Positions 32,461-44,519 of a DNA stretch of 64,000 nt are shown piece after piece. This stretch comes from Varroa destructor (Eukaryota; Arthropoda; Arachnida; Mesostigmata; Varroidae): assembly GCF_002443255.2 (NCBI RefSeq), contig NW_019211454.1, positions 26,357,344 through 26,421,343 on the forward strand. Direction: 5' to 3'. The notes under the pieces were generated by a model. The model ran no database searches and was not told the DNA's origin. It was given only the letters and a program-made list of their open reading frames with translations. Made by a program: the position numbers and the translations under genes. Each line of letters opens with the position of its first letter. Positions within the stretch are counted from its first letter, which is position 1.

Positions 32461-32539
32461 CCCGCCGCGCGATACCACTCAAAGCAATGACTACAACTAT
32501 CAGTACTTCAGCAACAATAGCAGTGGTAACAAACAGTGA
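32461..32539 (+). CDS. Candidate last exon of plus-strand gene
   Basis: A very strong acceptor (GTTTTTTTTATTTGCAG) closes a 150-bp intron. In frame X a Gly codon is rebuilt and the exon reads PPRDTTQSNDYNYQYFSNNS, then SGNKQ and TGA: an Asn/Ser/Tyr-rich tail. In frame Y it reads PARYHSKQ and stops at 32490. Both are compatible with the preceding exon. Confidence 0.4.
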
Positions 32540-32580
32540 CAATCGTAAGGGCAATCACCCAAGCAATGACAGCGGCAGAA

Positions 32581-32906
32581 TTAGCGACAGTGGCCATACC
32601 AAAAAAATTTTTGGAATTTAACGTCCAGTACGCAAGCCATTAAGCATTGCTTCAGGGGTCTGGATCCCAGCCCGAAGCGAAATGTGTCTACGTTCGCATC
32701 CGAACCTAAACCACCACGTATTTTGTAGTTTAGTAAGAAAGCACGGAGATCGGTCAGGGGCAATACTGGTCTCAAACGAAATAACAATGGCACGCGTTCG
32801 TTATGATCAGCGCCGGTAAACAGAATCGTAACTACAATAGCTAGCCGCTGGCCTGACGGTTTGTCTGCATAAGGCCATAAATTTGAGCAGGTTAAGTTGG
32901 CGATAC
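32581..32906 (-). CDS. Candidate exon, 107 codons, minus strand
   Basis: A strong acceptor (CGTTTCGTTCTTACACAG) opens at phase 1 a frame reading IANLTCSNLWPYADKPSGQR, LAIVVTILFTGADHNERVPL, LFRLRPVLPLTDLRAFLLNY and more, to a stop at 32581. The residues are well mixed and protein-like, with one hydrophobic stretch. A GTATGG donor-like site near 32590 may end the exon. The family is not recognised. It overlaps the 3' flank of the plus-strand candidate gene, so at most one of the two is probably right here. Confidence 0.3.
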
Positions 32907-33024
32907 CTGTGTAAGAACGAAACGGCATAAATAGATCAGTTGAATAGGAAAGTATTGTTATAAATTTCCAAACGAATACATTGACCCAGCGTTCGTTTGA
33001 TACAAATATTAGGGTTCTGAACAA

Positions 33025-35841
33025 AAAGTGAATGTACGTTCCTTTCTTTATTGTTTCAAGAGCTCCTCAACTACCTGTGGTGATCAGGTTCTACGGCATG
33101 CGAAACGGAGCGGCGATGTTGTATGGTCTAGATAAGGCATATAAGGTAAGGCATATTATTTTATGCCAACCATTACCATTTTGGAGCTTAACCTTGACGT
33201 GATATCTTTAAATTTGAGTCACTGGTGGGCAGTAAGGCAGAGAAACGATCGAATGTGAATTTGTCTTTTTTGTTACACATTTGACCTGTTACGTAAAATG
33301 CCGAATTTATCTTACCCCGAAGAGTAAACAAGGAACACCTAACTCCAACTCTATCCGATATCGAAGTCTACATATTGTGTTGAAACTAGTTATCGGTATG
33401 CTCAGAGATGTGTCATAGTCATCACCTTTGCGATAATTCCTACTTTGATTTATAATAACAACGCCAATAATTAAGCGAAACAATGTACCTGTCTTGGATC
33501 GCCGAGTACGTTCGCTGAATACGTTTAAACATTCAAACGCATCTTTTGTCTACTAATTAAGAGCAACTACAACAAGTCCTAATGTATATATATATACATA
33601 CTACTTCAATCTTGCAAGAAAAAAACTGGCTCTGCAAAAGGTCAGTCGCTTATGGTACGGTGAGGATCATTTTGAACAAACACAGGGTAAAGCTGCAAGG
33701 CTGTCCACGCTGGTCAAATATAACAGTGCTTATTTTAACAACTTTTCCATTTCTGGTACATTTAAAATGTCTTGAAGTGCGCAACAAGAATAATACGCAG
33801 GTTTCCACTTTAACTAGACGATTATAGAAGGCACATTTGCACCAGCGACCCGATCTCTTGTGGGTTAAAATTTCTTCCGGGACATCTGTAGGCCGAGACA
33901 TAAAGTAAGATTAAGGAACCCAGTTCTGGATCTGCAGACTTTGTAAAAGTGCAAAAAACCCACGACACGTTTTAAAACTTTTAACCCTAAATGGACACTA
34001 AGTTTTATTAATGAAATGTTAAGAGCGTTGTTATTATTAGCGTTTGTCTATGATATTTCGCAGGTGTACGTATCCTTTATACGTTTCGCATATATAATCA
34101 GTTTAGTAATGCGTCCCATCAAATACTATGTTTAAATGTTTGGGTTTTTAGCGGCTCTTTGAGAGATGAGTTGAGTTAGTGCCGAGAACCCGTGGTTGAC
34201 CAAAATTACTACCAATAGCTATAACTATGGTTTCAGTCAACCCAGTAGAAAAGTTATTTGATAAGCGTCGAAGTATATGGATTAATCCGAATGTTTCTTA
34301 TCGTTATGTACGGGTCGATGACGTAAGAACAATGTGCGATGATGACTTTTTTTCATTGTGAATGTTTTAATCAATAATGTCAACATGGAAAGTTTATGTT
34401 GGGCTAGTTACGAAAGGCAGAAACAACGTTATAAGCGCAGTCTTTTTGGCTAGTGTTTCACAAGATCTTTGAACACGAATGAAGTTCGCAGGAGTAATAT
34501 TGTACACGAGAGAATCACTGATGGTACTGATCACTAGGTTTACTTGTCTGGCTATACCCGCAGAGGTTTATAGGCTAGGGTTTCAGGCTAAGCCGTCAAG
34601 TTTGTGTTACTCATTGTAGTAATTTACCAATTATTTCTCTAATTACCAGTTTTGTGTCTTAGGTATTTAGTATTTGGCTGACTCACTGACGGCACCGCTA
34701 GTTTCTCTTGTGGTGAGAGACGCATTCGACTTCGCAGCTTCGCAATATCGATGTAGTTTTTTTTCACGATTGTTGGCTAACAACGTTCTGTCTTGTATAG
34801 TGATATTGTTCTATAGAAAGTCATGATTTTACTGTCTATCAAACAATTCGCAAATCAGATGCTATGAATAGCTCGTACGTTTTTGCCTGTCATCGTTTGG
34901 TCAGTAGCACGCTTCATGCAATTAACTTAGAATATTTGTACGAGATCTCATCACTATGATACCGGGTAGCAAGACACATGCTAAGGGAACAGCACCTACG
35001 TCCTTTGTGCAGGAACTGTCCCTTGAAGCTTGTAACTGTTCGATAGTTTCTTGCCAAAAAGCAATTGATTTTATACAGGTTGCATTAACAGTATTGAATG
35101 ACATTTGTCTTTTTAAAACAAACGCCGAAAATGTATGGCGCATACGATGCCTCGTACTTTCACAGCTTGTACGAAGTTCGTGCTGTTACTTGGCCTCAAG
35201 AATCGTTAGAAATAGATATATTCAAGTATTGTGCAATACCTTCAATGGCTCACCTTAGAAGAGTGCTGGTTATATCATTATTCAGCTTATTTCGTTTTCA
35301 CTGCGGTTGTAGTGTCTACAATGAGCTTCGCAGTGACTTGTATTTTTTTCTAGTAGATAGTTTATAGGATGTCGAGAATTATGTGGGTCTATTTATGTTT
35401 GCTATGCTACTGTAAGTGAAGGGCAAGGCCTTCAGATGATCATCCTGTACATACTATGCCCGAAATCTATGCGAAACCTTAGGTCGCTTTTATTGAAAGG
35501 TTTACAGACGGTGTCTCGTTTTTCCTGTATTGTTCCTAATTTCACCCATAGAAGAATGCTTTCTAAGTATCTGTTATGAATACGGAAATGTCTACCAAAC
35601 GGATCGTGGCTCGCCGGGCTGATACTTTCCACTCAGTTTCTTATTCTTCTAATCCTTTTCATAATGAGCTTCTTTACAAACATGCTCTAAGTAAAGTACA
35701 ATTTATTAGTGAAATTATAGCACCACACTCTTTGTCACTGCACCATCGACGAACGATTCGGCGCATTTAAAACATCGGATGGGATACAATTGGCCGGTCT
35801 GGCTCCCTCGTTCCATAGACCATACGTCGTTACGATGTAAA
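33025..35841. other. No supported gene
   Basis: AT-rich DNA with chance-like ORFs of 60-100 codons on both strands (33582-33901 and 34922-35367). None has a convincing start or splice context. Confidence 0.5.
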
Positions 35842-36099
35842 TCATGAATGTACAAAGAAAAGCTCAACAAACCGCAATTGGATGGTTTTCATCATATCGA
35901 ATAAATCTCTTCCGTTAAACTGTTGTGTCCGCGCCACCTTAAATTCAGGTTGAGTCAGCCGGCCTTTTGTGAGGAATTTTATCTTGACAGCACGAACTTC
36001 TTTTAAGGGATCCCAGGTATTTTCGTTATATCTGTCACGTCTGGCTAAGAGATAGCCGTCAAACGAATGGAAGCAAATTGCAAAGACACTATTTGTTGC
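35842..36099 (-). CDS. Candidate exon, 85 codons, minus strand
   Basis: After acceptor CTAACGATCGTGCAG, at phase 0, the frame reads ATNSVFAICFHSFDGYLLAR, RDRYNENTWDPLKEVRAVKI, KFLTKGRLTQPEFKVARTQQ and FNGRDLFDMMKTIQL. The charged, balanced middle is one of the most protein-like sequences in the window. It might leave by TTTAAG|GTGGCG. It could be an exon or a transposon fragment; no domain is recognised. Confidence 0.35.
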   Translation of the reverse strand, partial: ATNSVFAICFHSFDGYLLARRDRYNENTWDPLKEVRAVKIKFLTKGRLTQPEFKVARTQQFNGRDLFDMMKTIQLRFVELFFVHS

Positions 36100-36987
36100 C
36101 TGCACGATCGTTAGTAAGCCATAAGCAGTAACCAAAACGATAGGCAAACATTAGTAGAACCTATTTTTTTTTTTTCGCCTGTAATTTTCAATCAGCTCTT
36201 TTCGTTTTTTCAAAAATCGTCGTCCAATAACGATAAGAGACGTAACGAAATTTTTCGATAATTGCGCATACGTTGCTCATCGTAGCGTTAGATAACCGCG
36301 TGTGTTTCTTTGTCGTTTATTTCAATTGAATATCTAGCGGTGCACTCTTCACAACATTTTTTTGCGTCCGCGCCATTTAGTCACTCGGAGCGATTTGTTG
36401 AGCTATCGCGAAATTGTTGGCATCGTCGACTTGTCCATTTGTTTAAGTTGTTCACTAACAACACAAAATACGGTAAACATCAACGGCTGCGCCTCAGAAG
36501 CAATAAAACAGTTAAAGGAACTTCTGTAGTCGTACATTTGTCATTTGCATTGAGCGCCATGGTAAGGTTACCAAAGTAGTGGTCGATGATTGGCGAAAGT
36601 TGCTGACATTACTGTAGGCTATATCAAACAATCTTTTTAAATTAACTATGCTAGCTTAGTTTTAATAAAACTGTGCTAGCTTATTGCAATTAATTGGTTG
36701 GTTCCGCCATAAACATGCTTAGGTCAAAACCGTTTTCTCGAAAAATATAATCCGCACGTTTGTTGTTACGGGTTATATCTGTTACTTGCCGAAAGCCAAA
36801 TGCAACTTCTCTCTGAAGAGTCTATTGCAGAACAACTTGTTCAAGAGAAGAGGGAGAAGGAGAGAGGGAGAGAGAAATACCACTAGCCTCTATGGAAGTT
36901 TATTTATTTGACGAGCACGTCGAAGCAAAATATTTTTGACTGACGGTAGTGTTACTATACTATGGATACGGAGTTACTTTCGGTCGC

Positions 36988-37066
36988 TATATATATATAT
37001 ATATATAGATATGTATATATATACATACACATATATATATATGTGTATGTATATATATATATATAC
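36988..37066. repeat. Compound AT/GTAT microsatellite
   Basis: AT runs broken by GAT, GTAT and CATACAC units; part is self-complementary around ACACATATATATATATGTGT. Confidence 0.95.
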
Positions 37067-37399
37067 ATTTACTAAATGCAACGTTTGAGTTCTACTAGGA
37101 TGGATAGGATTGCGAACGAAAATTCCCTTCTTAAGTAAAAGGCGTATTTTAAGCTGCAGCTTACTCAACCTGTTGGCTGTAGCTTGATTACAAGCAAGTG
37201 CACTGCAAACGATCCCACAACATACAAAGCGGAAAAACCGCTTGAATGACTATAGCTGACTGTACAAAACAAGAAATTATGCAAAACAGTTTTTTACGCT
37301 AGAGGTATCTATCTTTACTGTTCGCATATTTACCCAAGCGCGTTCACAGCTCTTGGACACCCATCACGTTTTTAGTTCGAATTTTCGTGTGTAATTACT

Positions 37400-38200
37400 C
37401 TATTTACTGCTTTTCAAAGTGTATTGGTACTAGGATATACTTGCCCACCAGTCACCGTTTTTAGGTGATTTAGATCAAGGAAATACGCGGGTTAATGCCC
37501 ACGTTAAACAATCCTTTTCGTAGTCGTGGGAGTAATTGATGCCTGGCGATGAGGTCTGGCGTTGTAGTTAAGTCACCAGACTCCGCGCTTTGGATCGCCG
37601 CGCCGACGATCCAAGAGTCTCTTGAGAAGCTCAAGATAGCGGGCTGCATTCGTTGTTCTATTTTTGGTAAGTATCTTATAGTAGGACGCCCGTGATGTCC
37701 CGTCCAAACCTATTCGATGCTGTACCCGCACTTGATTTCCTTCCCAAGTGACGCTATTCTCTTCACTGATCTTTCTCCGACGGGTATTATGAACTGAATC
37801 ATGAAACTTCGCCTACGGGGACGGTATGTTCTAGACGGCCTTTTCGTTGATTAAAGTTTGAGAAATCGCACTGGAGTGTATTGCACGCATTTCCCTCTGG
37901 TCTTGATAAAATGTCAATTTTGGTTCACGAAGATCTTGACTTTCAAGTTCCGCTTTTGCGAAATACGTCGCCCGATTGCGGCGGCGGCGGTGCGTTCTCG
38001 GTTTCCGGGTCGTGACATCTGATCACCTTCTCGTTCGTCTTTAAAGCTCCTCTATTTTCGGATCGTTTGCACTATTCACGTTCTGTGCTTTAGTTTTTAA
38101 AGTCTCCTCCGCTAATGCCTGCACCAACCCTCGATGAATTTCCGCAGCGCTGTGGCCTTTGATTAGCGAAAACTCGATGACTGAACGATCATTTTCAAGC
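37400..38200 (-). mobile_element. Decayed mariner-family transposase (pseudogene)
   Basis: On minus, a helix-turn-helix-like N-terminal piece (about 38182-38119) reads VIEFSLIKGHSAAEIHRGLV, like the mariner DNA-binding region. Towards the C-terminus (about 37700-37543) comes YYKILTKNRTTNAARYLELL then KRLLDRRRGDPKRGV, a stop, and NYNARPHRQ, matching the mariner catalytic-core landmarks L-P-x-x-x-T-I-N-A-x-R-Y and H-D-N-A-R-P-H. Here the second catalytic Asp of HDNARPH is Tyr. A trace of S-x-D-L-N-P follows at about 37480. Stops and frame changes break the frame many times, so it cannot be active. I did not find terminal inverted repeats, so the element ends are approximate. Confidence 0.8.
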
Positions 38201-39118
38201 TAAAGAAATTCTTTTCCTTTTAAACTCATCTCCTGGAGTAAATTCAGCCGGTTTTCACTCGAATCTGACCTTGTTTGCCGAATTCAGTGTTCCATTTATT
38301 CACCGGATCAAATAGGCAAACCTAACATCAAGGCATGTACTATATCATTTAATGGAAGAAACAAAAAACAGACTATAGAACTTGTCAACAAACGTATACA
38401 AAAGTTTTTTCTCCTGCATTTTTCTAGTCCTTAAAAGTGTCCACAGGAAGGTAACAAACGGACAAAAAGATGAGTAGCATCAAACTAGGCGTATTGGCCA
38501 GCGCAGACAGTAATGACGGTGATGCAGGAATACTAGGCTACGATCCGCGAAAGGCATAGCTGTCTTTTTGTGACTACCACAGAGCTATGTTCAAAGCCGC
38601 GTGTTAGCCTCAGACAATTACTTAGCCCAGTCGCTTTATGGAACCCAGATGAGAGATTCTTTAATTCAAATGGTCTGAATATAAATAAATCTACGCTTGA
38701 ATAATATAGCTAGTATATTTAAATCTTTCACAGTAACTCTAAACTATCACACGGTAATACATGGGGCTTCCAGCACTAAACTCTCTGATTTGCGCAAGTT
38801 GAAAAAATTCAAATGCGCCGTTTAAGACCTACAGGGAATACCCACTAGGATTCGCTGGTTTTTATCAAATGAAAAGTAAATACCTAAAATTTCTTGATGA
38901 CACATAGGCGGAAAAGAATCAGACACTGTGACATCGACAAATGAACAAAAACGCAAACCTATCAAGAAGGCGTATATAGTCCTATTTTAATAGATATAGA
39001 GCTTACATGTGTCATAAGTTGACTCCTGCCATCGATATGACCCAATAGATATTCACTGAAATAGCACATGGCGCATGTTTTAAACATATTAAAGAAGTGC
39101 ATTATATTGAGCAGTAGA

Positions 39119-39139
39119 ATATATATATATATATATATG
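39119..39139. repeat. (AT)n microsatellite
   Basis: Perfect AT run of about 21 bp. Confidence 0.95.
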
Positions 39140-39375
39140 TTGTATTTTTTTTATTAACTATTAATAAATTATATGTATTTGACTATACGATATAAGGCTT
39201 GCTGTCTGTTGTGATTAGACTGTTTATGGGAAGATCGTATGTTATCCGGCTAACGCCTGCGGAGGGAGCAAAGATATTTGACTGATCTCGGATGAGTACG
39301 TGTGCTTCCTTCATTTCTGCGTATTCGGATCTAGCTTATTAAGCACAGCTTTTAAAGAACTACTAACATACTAGT

Positions 39376-39756
39376 ATGATTATCAGCGGGAGCGAAACTG
39401 ATATCAGTACTACGGTTCTAGTTCTATTCCGACATCTAGCTGGATGCTTTACTATGGTAATTATGATTGTACACTCATGGTACACTATTGTTATGGCATG
39501 GTTGACATATTGTTACCATGCTCTCTCATTGGTACTCCAGGGAAAAGCATTCGTATGTCCAATGAAACGCAAATTAGACAGCCAACGACCGATAGAAGGA
39601 GACATGGCATATACTAGTTTATATATGTCGCGAGTCTCGGTGAGGGACTGGGATGGGCTCGCTTATGCCATGGGTTCCTTTCTGAGTCACTCCGCTATAC
39701 TATTTTACGGTCCAAATCCGGGCTGCTTCAATATGCAAAAGGTAGAAACTGGCTAG
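39376..39756 (+). CDS. Uncharacterised 126-codon ORF with ATG
   Basis: It begins MIISGSETDISTTVLVLFRH, has a hydrophobic stretch (CFTMVIMIVHSWYTIVMAWL) that could span a membrane, then a polar part with two cysteines. No splice context, family or codon bias singles it out from chance; length is the main point. Confidence 0.2.
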   Translation: MIISGSETDISTTVLVLFRHLAGCFTMVIMIVHSWYTIVMAWLTYCYHALSLVLQGKAFVCPMKRKLDSQRPIEGDMAYTSLYMSRVSVRDWDGLAYAMGSFLSHSAILFYGPNPGCFNMQKVETG

Positions 39757-40244
39757 AGCAGGCTGCGATAAGAACGAGTTACTCTAAACCCCGTTTTTAT
39801 AGTGTAAATTCATATAACAGAACAACCGTTAATTTCATGAAAATAATCACATTTCATGTTCGAATCCACTAGTTGTTATTATTATCAACCACAATGTTAT
39901 ACCGAAGACGTATAACACGTTTGATTTATCATATTTTTCTCTTACTAATTTTTTTGAACATTTACATGATTCTACACTATATAATGCCTATAAAATTTGT
40001 ACAAGAATTTAAGCCTCGTGTATAATAAAAGGGTAATATAAAAATTCTTAACTTCTTTGGTATAAAGTAGCGTGACAACGGTGACCAACATTTAGAGTCA
40101 GACCGTCATACCACAGTTACCGAGACTGTGTTATTTTTTCGAGGATGATCATACAAAATCGTATATATTTGTAGAATGTCAATCAGCTTGCCCTTAGTAA
40201 ACAAAGCTGTATAAGAGAATCAAGAAAATTTTTATAAGGAAAGG

Positions 40245-40442
40245 TTGGCCGAGTTGAGGCAATACAAATATGGAGGGGCCAATTCGTCTGCCCGAAAGAA
40301 GTTGTATGAAGAAGAATTTTTTTACTGGGATATCATCTCAACCATGTGTTTCGAAGGCCAGCATATTTACGTTTACGGAACTGGCATAAAAATGTTTATG
40401 CCAACAGCACCGAAGGCCTATAAAAAAAAAGGTTACAGATAA
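40245..40442 (+). CDS. Candidate exon, 65 codons
   Basis: An open frame without an ATG at its start reads AELRQYKYGGANSSARKKLY, EEEFFYWDIISTMCFEGQHI and YVYGTGIKMFMPTAPKAYKK, then GYR and TAA. It is well mixed and charged, but the upstream splice site is poor. Confidence 0.2.
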   Translation: MAELRQYKYGGANSSARKKLYEEEFFYWDIISTMCFEGQHIYVYGTGIKMFMPTAPKAYKKKGYR

Positions 40443-41858
40443 ACGTTCAAACCTACGACGAGCTCATGGTCCCACGATTCCTCGATTTGTACATAAAAGC
40501 TTAATATGCAGTTATATACACATATTTTTCCTAGATCCTCTTGACCCTTTGAGAAAGTGTTTGCTTCGTCCTTACTGAATAAATGAACTAAGCTGAACGC
40601 ACTGCATAAACCCGATATAGGAGCTTACCTGTACGCAAAAGCCCTTTTCCTTTTGGGTACTCTGGCGCTTTGGTAAATAAGTGTCTCGTCTTACCGCTTT
40701 GCCATATAAACTGTTTTCTTCTCGTTTCTGGATTGATCGTTATAGTTTAAAAAAGGGTTTTATTTCTGTGATTTATAAACCCTCAATCGTTAAATGTGCT
40801 CGCCATTTTAAATACTTCTGGCTCCCGACTTTCATTACAGATACAATTAAATCAGTTACCATATTGTGCAACCATTTGCTTCGCGGTTTTACAGTGAAAA
40901 GTCCAGAATAATGTAGATCTTTACATAGAGCCGCACTGCGTTGCAATATAGGAAGTGCATGTTGGAAAGCAAAGACGAAAAATAGCCCGAAAAGTGCATT
41001 GACAGTCATGTTTTATGGGAAAGATTAATAATGTAAAAGAATAATACATTGGCTGCTTGTATGATTTTACTCCTGGCATGCCTTATTTGCACTGGTAGTT
41101 CTCTAGATTTAGGCAAAGGTTGGCTTTTAACGAAGGACACGAAAGCAATCGAAGTCATACGGACCTAAATATAAAGGAAATAGGGGCTAAAGTCATTTCT
41201 CAATTCCATTTACCTTGCTCTACACCGTTATTGAAGTGTGGTAATGAAGTCCTGCCGTCATCGTACCTTCGTGGTAACTACATAGCGTACTTTCCCTCGT
41301 CACATCGTACATGTATGAGGCTTGCTAAAAATTTGAATTTTTATTTACCAGCACTGACCGTTTCCTACTCGTGCAACATTTTCTAATAGCAGATGCCTTC
41401 CGAACATCCATTGCGAGTATAAGCATCAGCTTATATCTAAAACATATTCAGCACTGCTATCGAAAGTCGTTTTTCTTTTTGTTTGGTGCCACTTTCTCGG
41501 CTGATCTTCTCTGGTGAACGACACAGACCGACTTACGCCTCGATTATAACGACGGTTCCAGACCGGTTTTTTGTTGGTGCCTTCTATCTATCCTGAACCC
41601 AGTTCATTAAGAACCGTTTTTTTCTTTTTTCTATTTTCTTGATCTTCAGTATGTTTGCTACGATTTTATAGTAAGTACCTCGGGTAACCGCCAAATAAGC
41701 CCCATGTCTTGTTTTGTTCAAAAATGACTTTAAGAGAGGAATTCGCTCATTCGTTTAAAGTCTTGTAGTTAGTCGCCTTGTGACCTTGATCTTTCCGTCG
41801 CTAAAGTAACCACACTAGTATGGAACTTTTGTTTTGCTAAAGAGAATATTTTGACCAA

Positions 41859-41881
41859 TCTTCAATATTCAATATTGAAGA
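41859..41881. repeat. Perfect 23-nt inverted repeat
   Basis: TCTTCAATATT, centre C, AATATTGAAGA. Confidence 0.9.
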
Positions 41882-42148
41882 AGGTCGAAGCCCTTTGTTA
41901 GCTCTCCGATGAATAGGGGGTGCGGCACACCTGCCACGTAGCTCTGAACAAGCTAGTAGAAGATAACTATAATCACGATAATACAGCTGTTAATGGTGGT
42001 ATTGTTATATCAAATATCGACAATCGTATTAGGCAAACGTGTGTATCTTCTCGCAGCACAAGAAGGTGCATCTGCTTTGATATGAGAAGCGATTTAAAAG
42101 GGCGGATTGCTTTGTCTACGTGCACTGCTCATCGACAGGTATCTATAA

Positions 42149-42168
42149 TTTTTTTTTTTTTTTTTTTT
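42149..42168 (+). repeat. Poly(T) run
   Basis: Twenty consecutive T. It could be the reverse of a retroposed poly(A) tail, but no element body is recognised beside it. Confidence 0.9.
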
Positions 42169-42751
42169 ATAGAGGAATAGAAAATTGCTACTACACAACT
42201 GAATGAATGTTAGCATCGATTTATAACATGATTCCTTTTATTGAATTGAAGATTTTCTTTATTGTACTACTCAAACAATAGGATCGACCATGTTTTTGAA
42301 TCGAGGTTTCAGCCGTCATTCTATTTTGTGTGTGCGTGCTGTTATGCCATTTGGAAATGTACAGTTATCCGCGGTCAGCGTCCCTAAAGTCTTGACAATG
42401 ACCGTTGCTTTCAAACTCTTCTAGCTAATGTATTGCTGCCCCTTTAGGCAAGTTCTCAGAGTAACACATGAAAGGCCTTATTTGCTAGGCAACTTCCGAT
42501 AGTAACGAAAGTGAGTGTTTGCATCTGCTCTTTCATTGCAGCTTTTATTCGTTTCTTTTGTAGTTTAATGTTATTAATAGCAACCAGCTCAAAAATGTCT
42601 GTGTTTACAAATGAACCTCAGGCGCCTACAGTGTTCTTTTAAAACTTAAACTTAGCTAATGGTGTGAAGTTTAGTACTACAAGGTAAAAATGAAATAACT
42701 TCAAAGAGGGTAAACCCTATTTATAATGAAAGAGGGAATAGTTTTTAGCTA

Positions 42752-42753
<2 letters not shown>

Positions 42754-42799
<46 letters not shown>
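42754..42799. repeat. Longest (AT)n microsatellite of the window
   Basis: About 46 bp of perfect AT. Confidence 0.95.
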
Positions 42800-42802
<3 letters not shown>

Positions 42803-42971
42803 GACATACCTGGTATTGAAGTAAGTTTAAAGTTTCTCTTAAGTAATCAAACTATCTTATCGTCATGGCGCAATATAGCGTACGGTTTACAGAGATACGC
42901 TGTTCAGTATTCGGATCATGCAAGTAAAGGTTTTCCCAGAAGCTAATTGAGCAGCAAAAGTAAAGCTGGTT

Positions 42972-43014
42972 TATATATGTATATAAACATGTATATATAT
43001 ATATATATATATAT
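42972..43014. repeat. AT microsatellite with interruptions
   Basis: TATATATGTATATAAACATG, then about 20 bp of perfect TA. Confidence 0.9.
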
Positions 43015-44519
43015 ACAAGACGGGATTTTTTAATCTAACTACAAACGTTTTAATTAAATTGTTACATCTATTAGAAGTGGTTCCTAAAATTTAATACAAC
43101 CACCATTCGTTATAATTACAACTTCCGATCTGGACTGATTTATAGAATATAGTACCATTAATTTTTCTTAATAGTAAACATGGGTCAATCAATCTTAGTA
43201 ACAGTAAATTAATTTAGATATCGCTCAAATATTTGAAAAGTACTAGCGAACAGACATTTTAGACTAATCGCGAGCCAAAAGTCTCAAACATGCAGGAGCT
43301 TATAACGATCAAACAACTGATATTTTCCTCTCCGTTCATTTTTGTTTAATTCATTTTTATGTCCCTTAAATTTGAAGCCTATTGCTATATATTGCCTATA
43401 GCTCAAGTCAAATTATTCCCGAGGCCGCGTAAAAACTACCAATAACATAGACTGTCGATTTCAGAAAAATTGTCCGTACGATTCGAAAAGACCGCGTTCG
43501 AAAAGATGCAATTGTGAAGCATTGTTTTCCATTGTGGCGACTTTGTTCGAGAAAACAAAAACATAACGAGTGAGCGTACGCGTGTTTCGACAGGACAGCC
43601 GCCAACGTTTGTCCCAATTTAGGTGCCGTCCCCCGTATACATATTACATTAGCTTAAATAAGCTCAAAAAGTCAACAAAATCGAATTTTAAAACGCCGTC
43701 TTCCTTGTAATACTTGCAATTTGTCTTATATTTGTTGTAAACTAAGTAATTATTTAAAACCAATCAGAGCCGTTGGCGTCCTTCTGCCACTCTTAATCTG
43801 TAGCGTCTTTAGCGTGCTATCGTATAAGTAGGTTCGAAAATAAACCTTTTACCCCTGCAATCTATAACGAAAGCTTATTAACAAATTGCCAACGAAGCGT
43901 CAACATACTTCTGCTCGACGCAACGAGTCGTATTGATGCTTCAAAGTGACCATTAGATAACTACCTGTACTACCGCGGCTTTTCTCCACCACTATAAGTA
44001 CAACTAATGCGTTCACGCATAAGACCTCCACTAGTGATTCTCATCGATGATCATGACGTTAGATTTCAGACTTCTTTAATGCGGCACGCTGCGCGGTAAA
44101 ACGATTCTCCGGAAAGACGAGCAGTCCAGTGCCCCCATCAACACCGATTCGTTAGGGTTATAGTATCAATGTCCCGTAGTGGTGAGCCCAAAGGCTTCGC
44201 TCGCGGGCCGTAAACAGTTCTTCTTCTTCTTCATCGCGTGTCAAAGATCACCCAAACTAACCAGCTAAAGACTTCTAATTATCCATTTGGGAAGGCAACA
44301 ATGGCACCAGCGTGGCACAAACGCGAATATAGCTATGGAACGGTAGCTGCAATTGCCGCCTCCACATGTGTACACGTTCCAACATTGCTTCTGTACGACG
44401 TCCGATATGTGCATATGACGGTTCGTCGTGCACTGTCGGCCAGTCTATATATAATACGTTACTGAGTTGGCTTTTAGGTGCTATTATTTTGTGGTAAGAC
44501 CATCAGCTGTTAACGTCAT

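Noticed and set aside
39855..39866. GTTCGAATCC on plus as a tRNA B box
   Set aside because: The flanks do not form a T stem and no A box is found 30-60 nt upstream.
43408..43617. Minus-strand MENNASQLHLFERGLFESYG start resembling a transposase N-terminus
   Set aside because: Stops after 23 codons, with no downstream transposase motif and no donor at the end.
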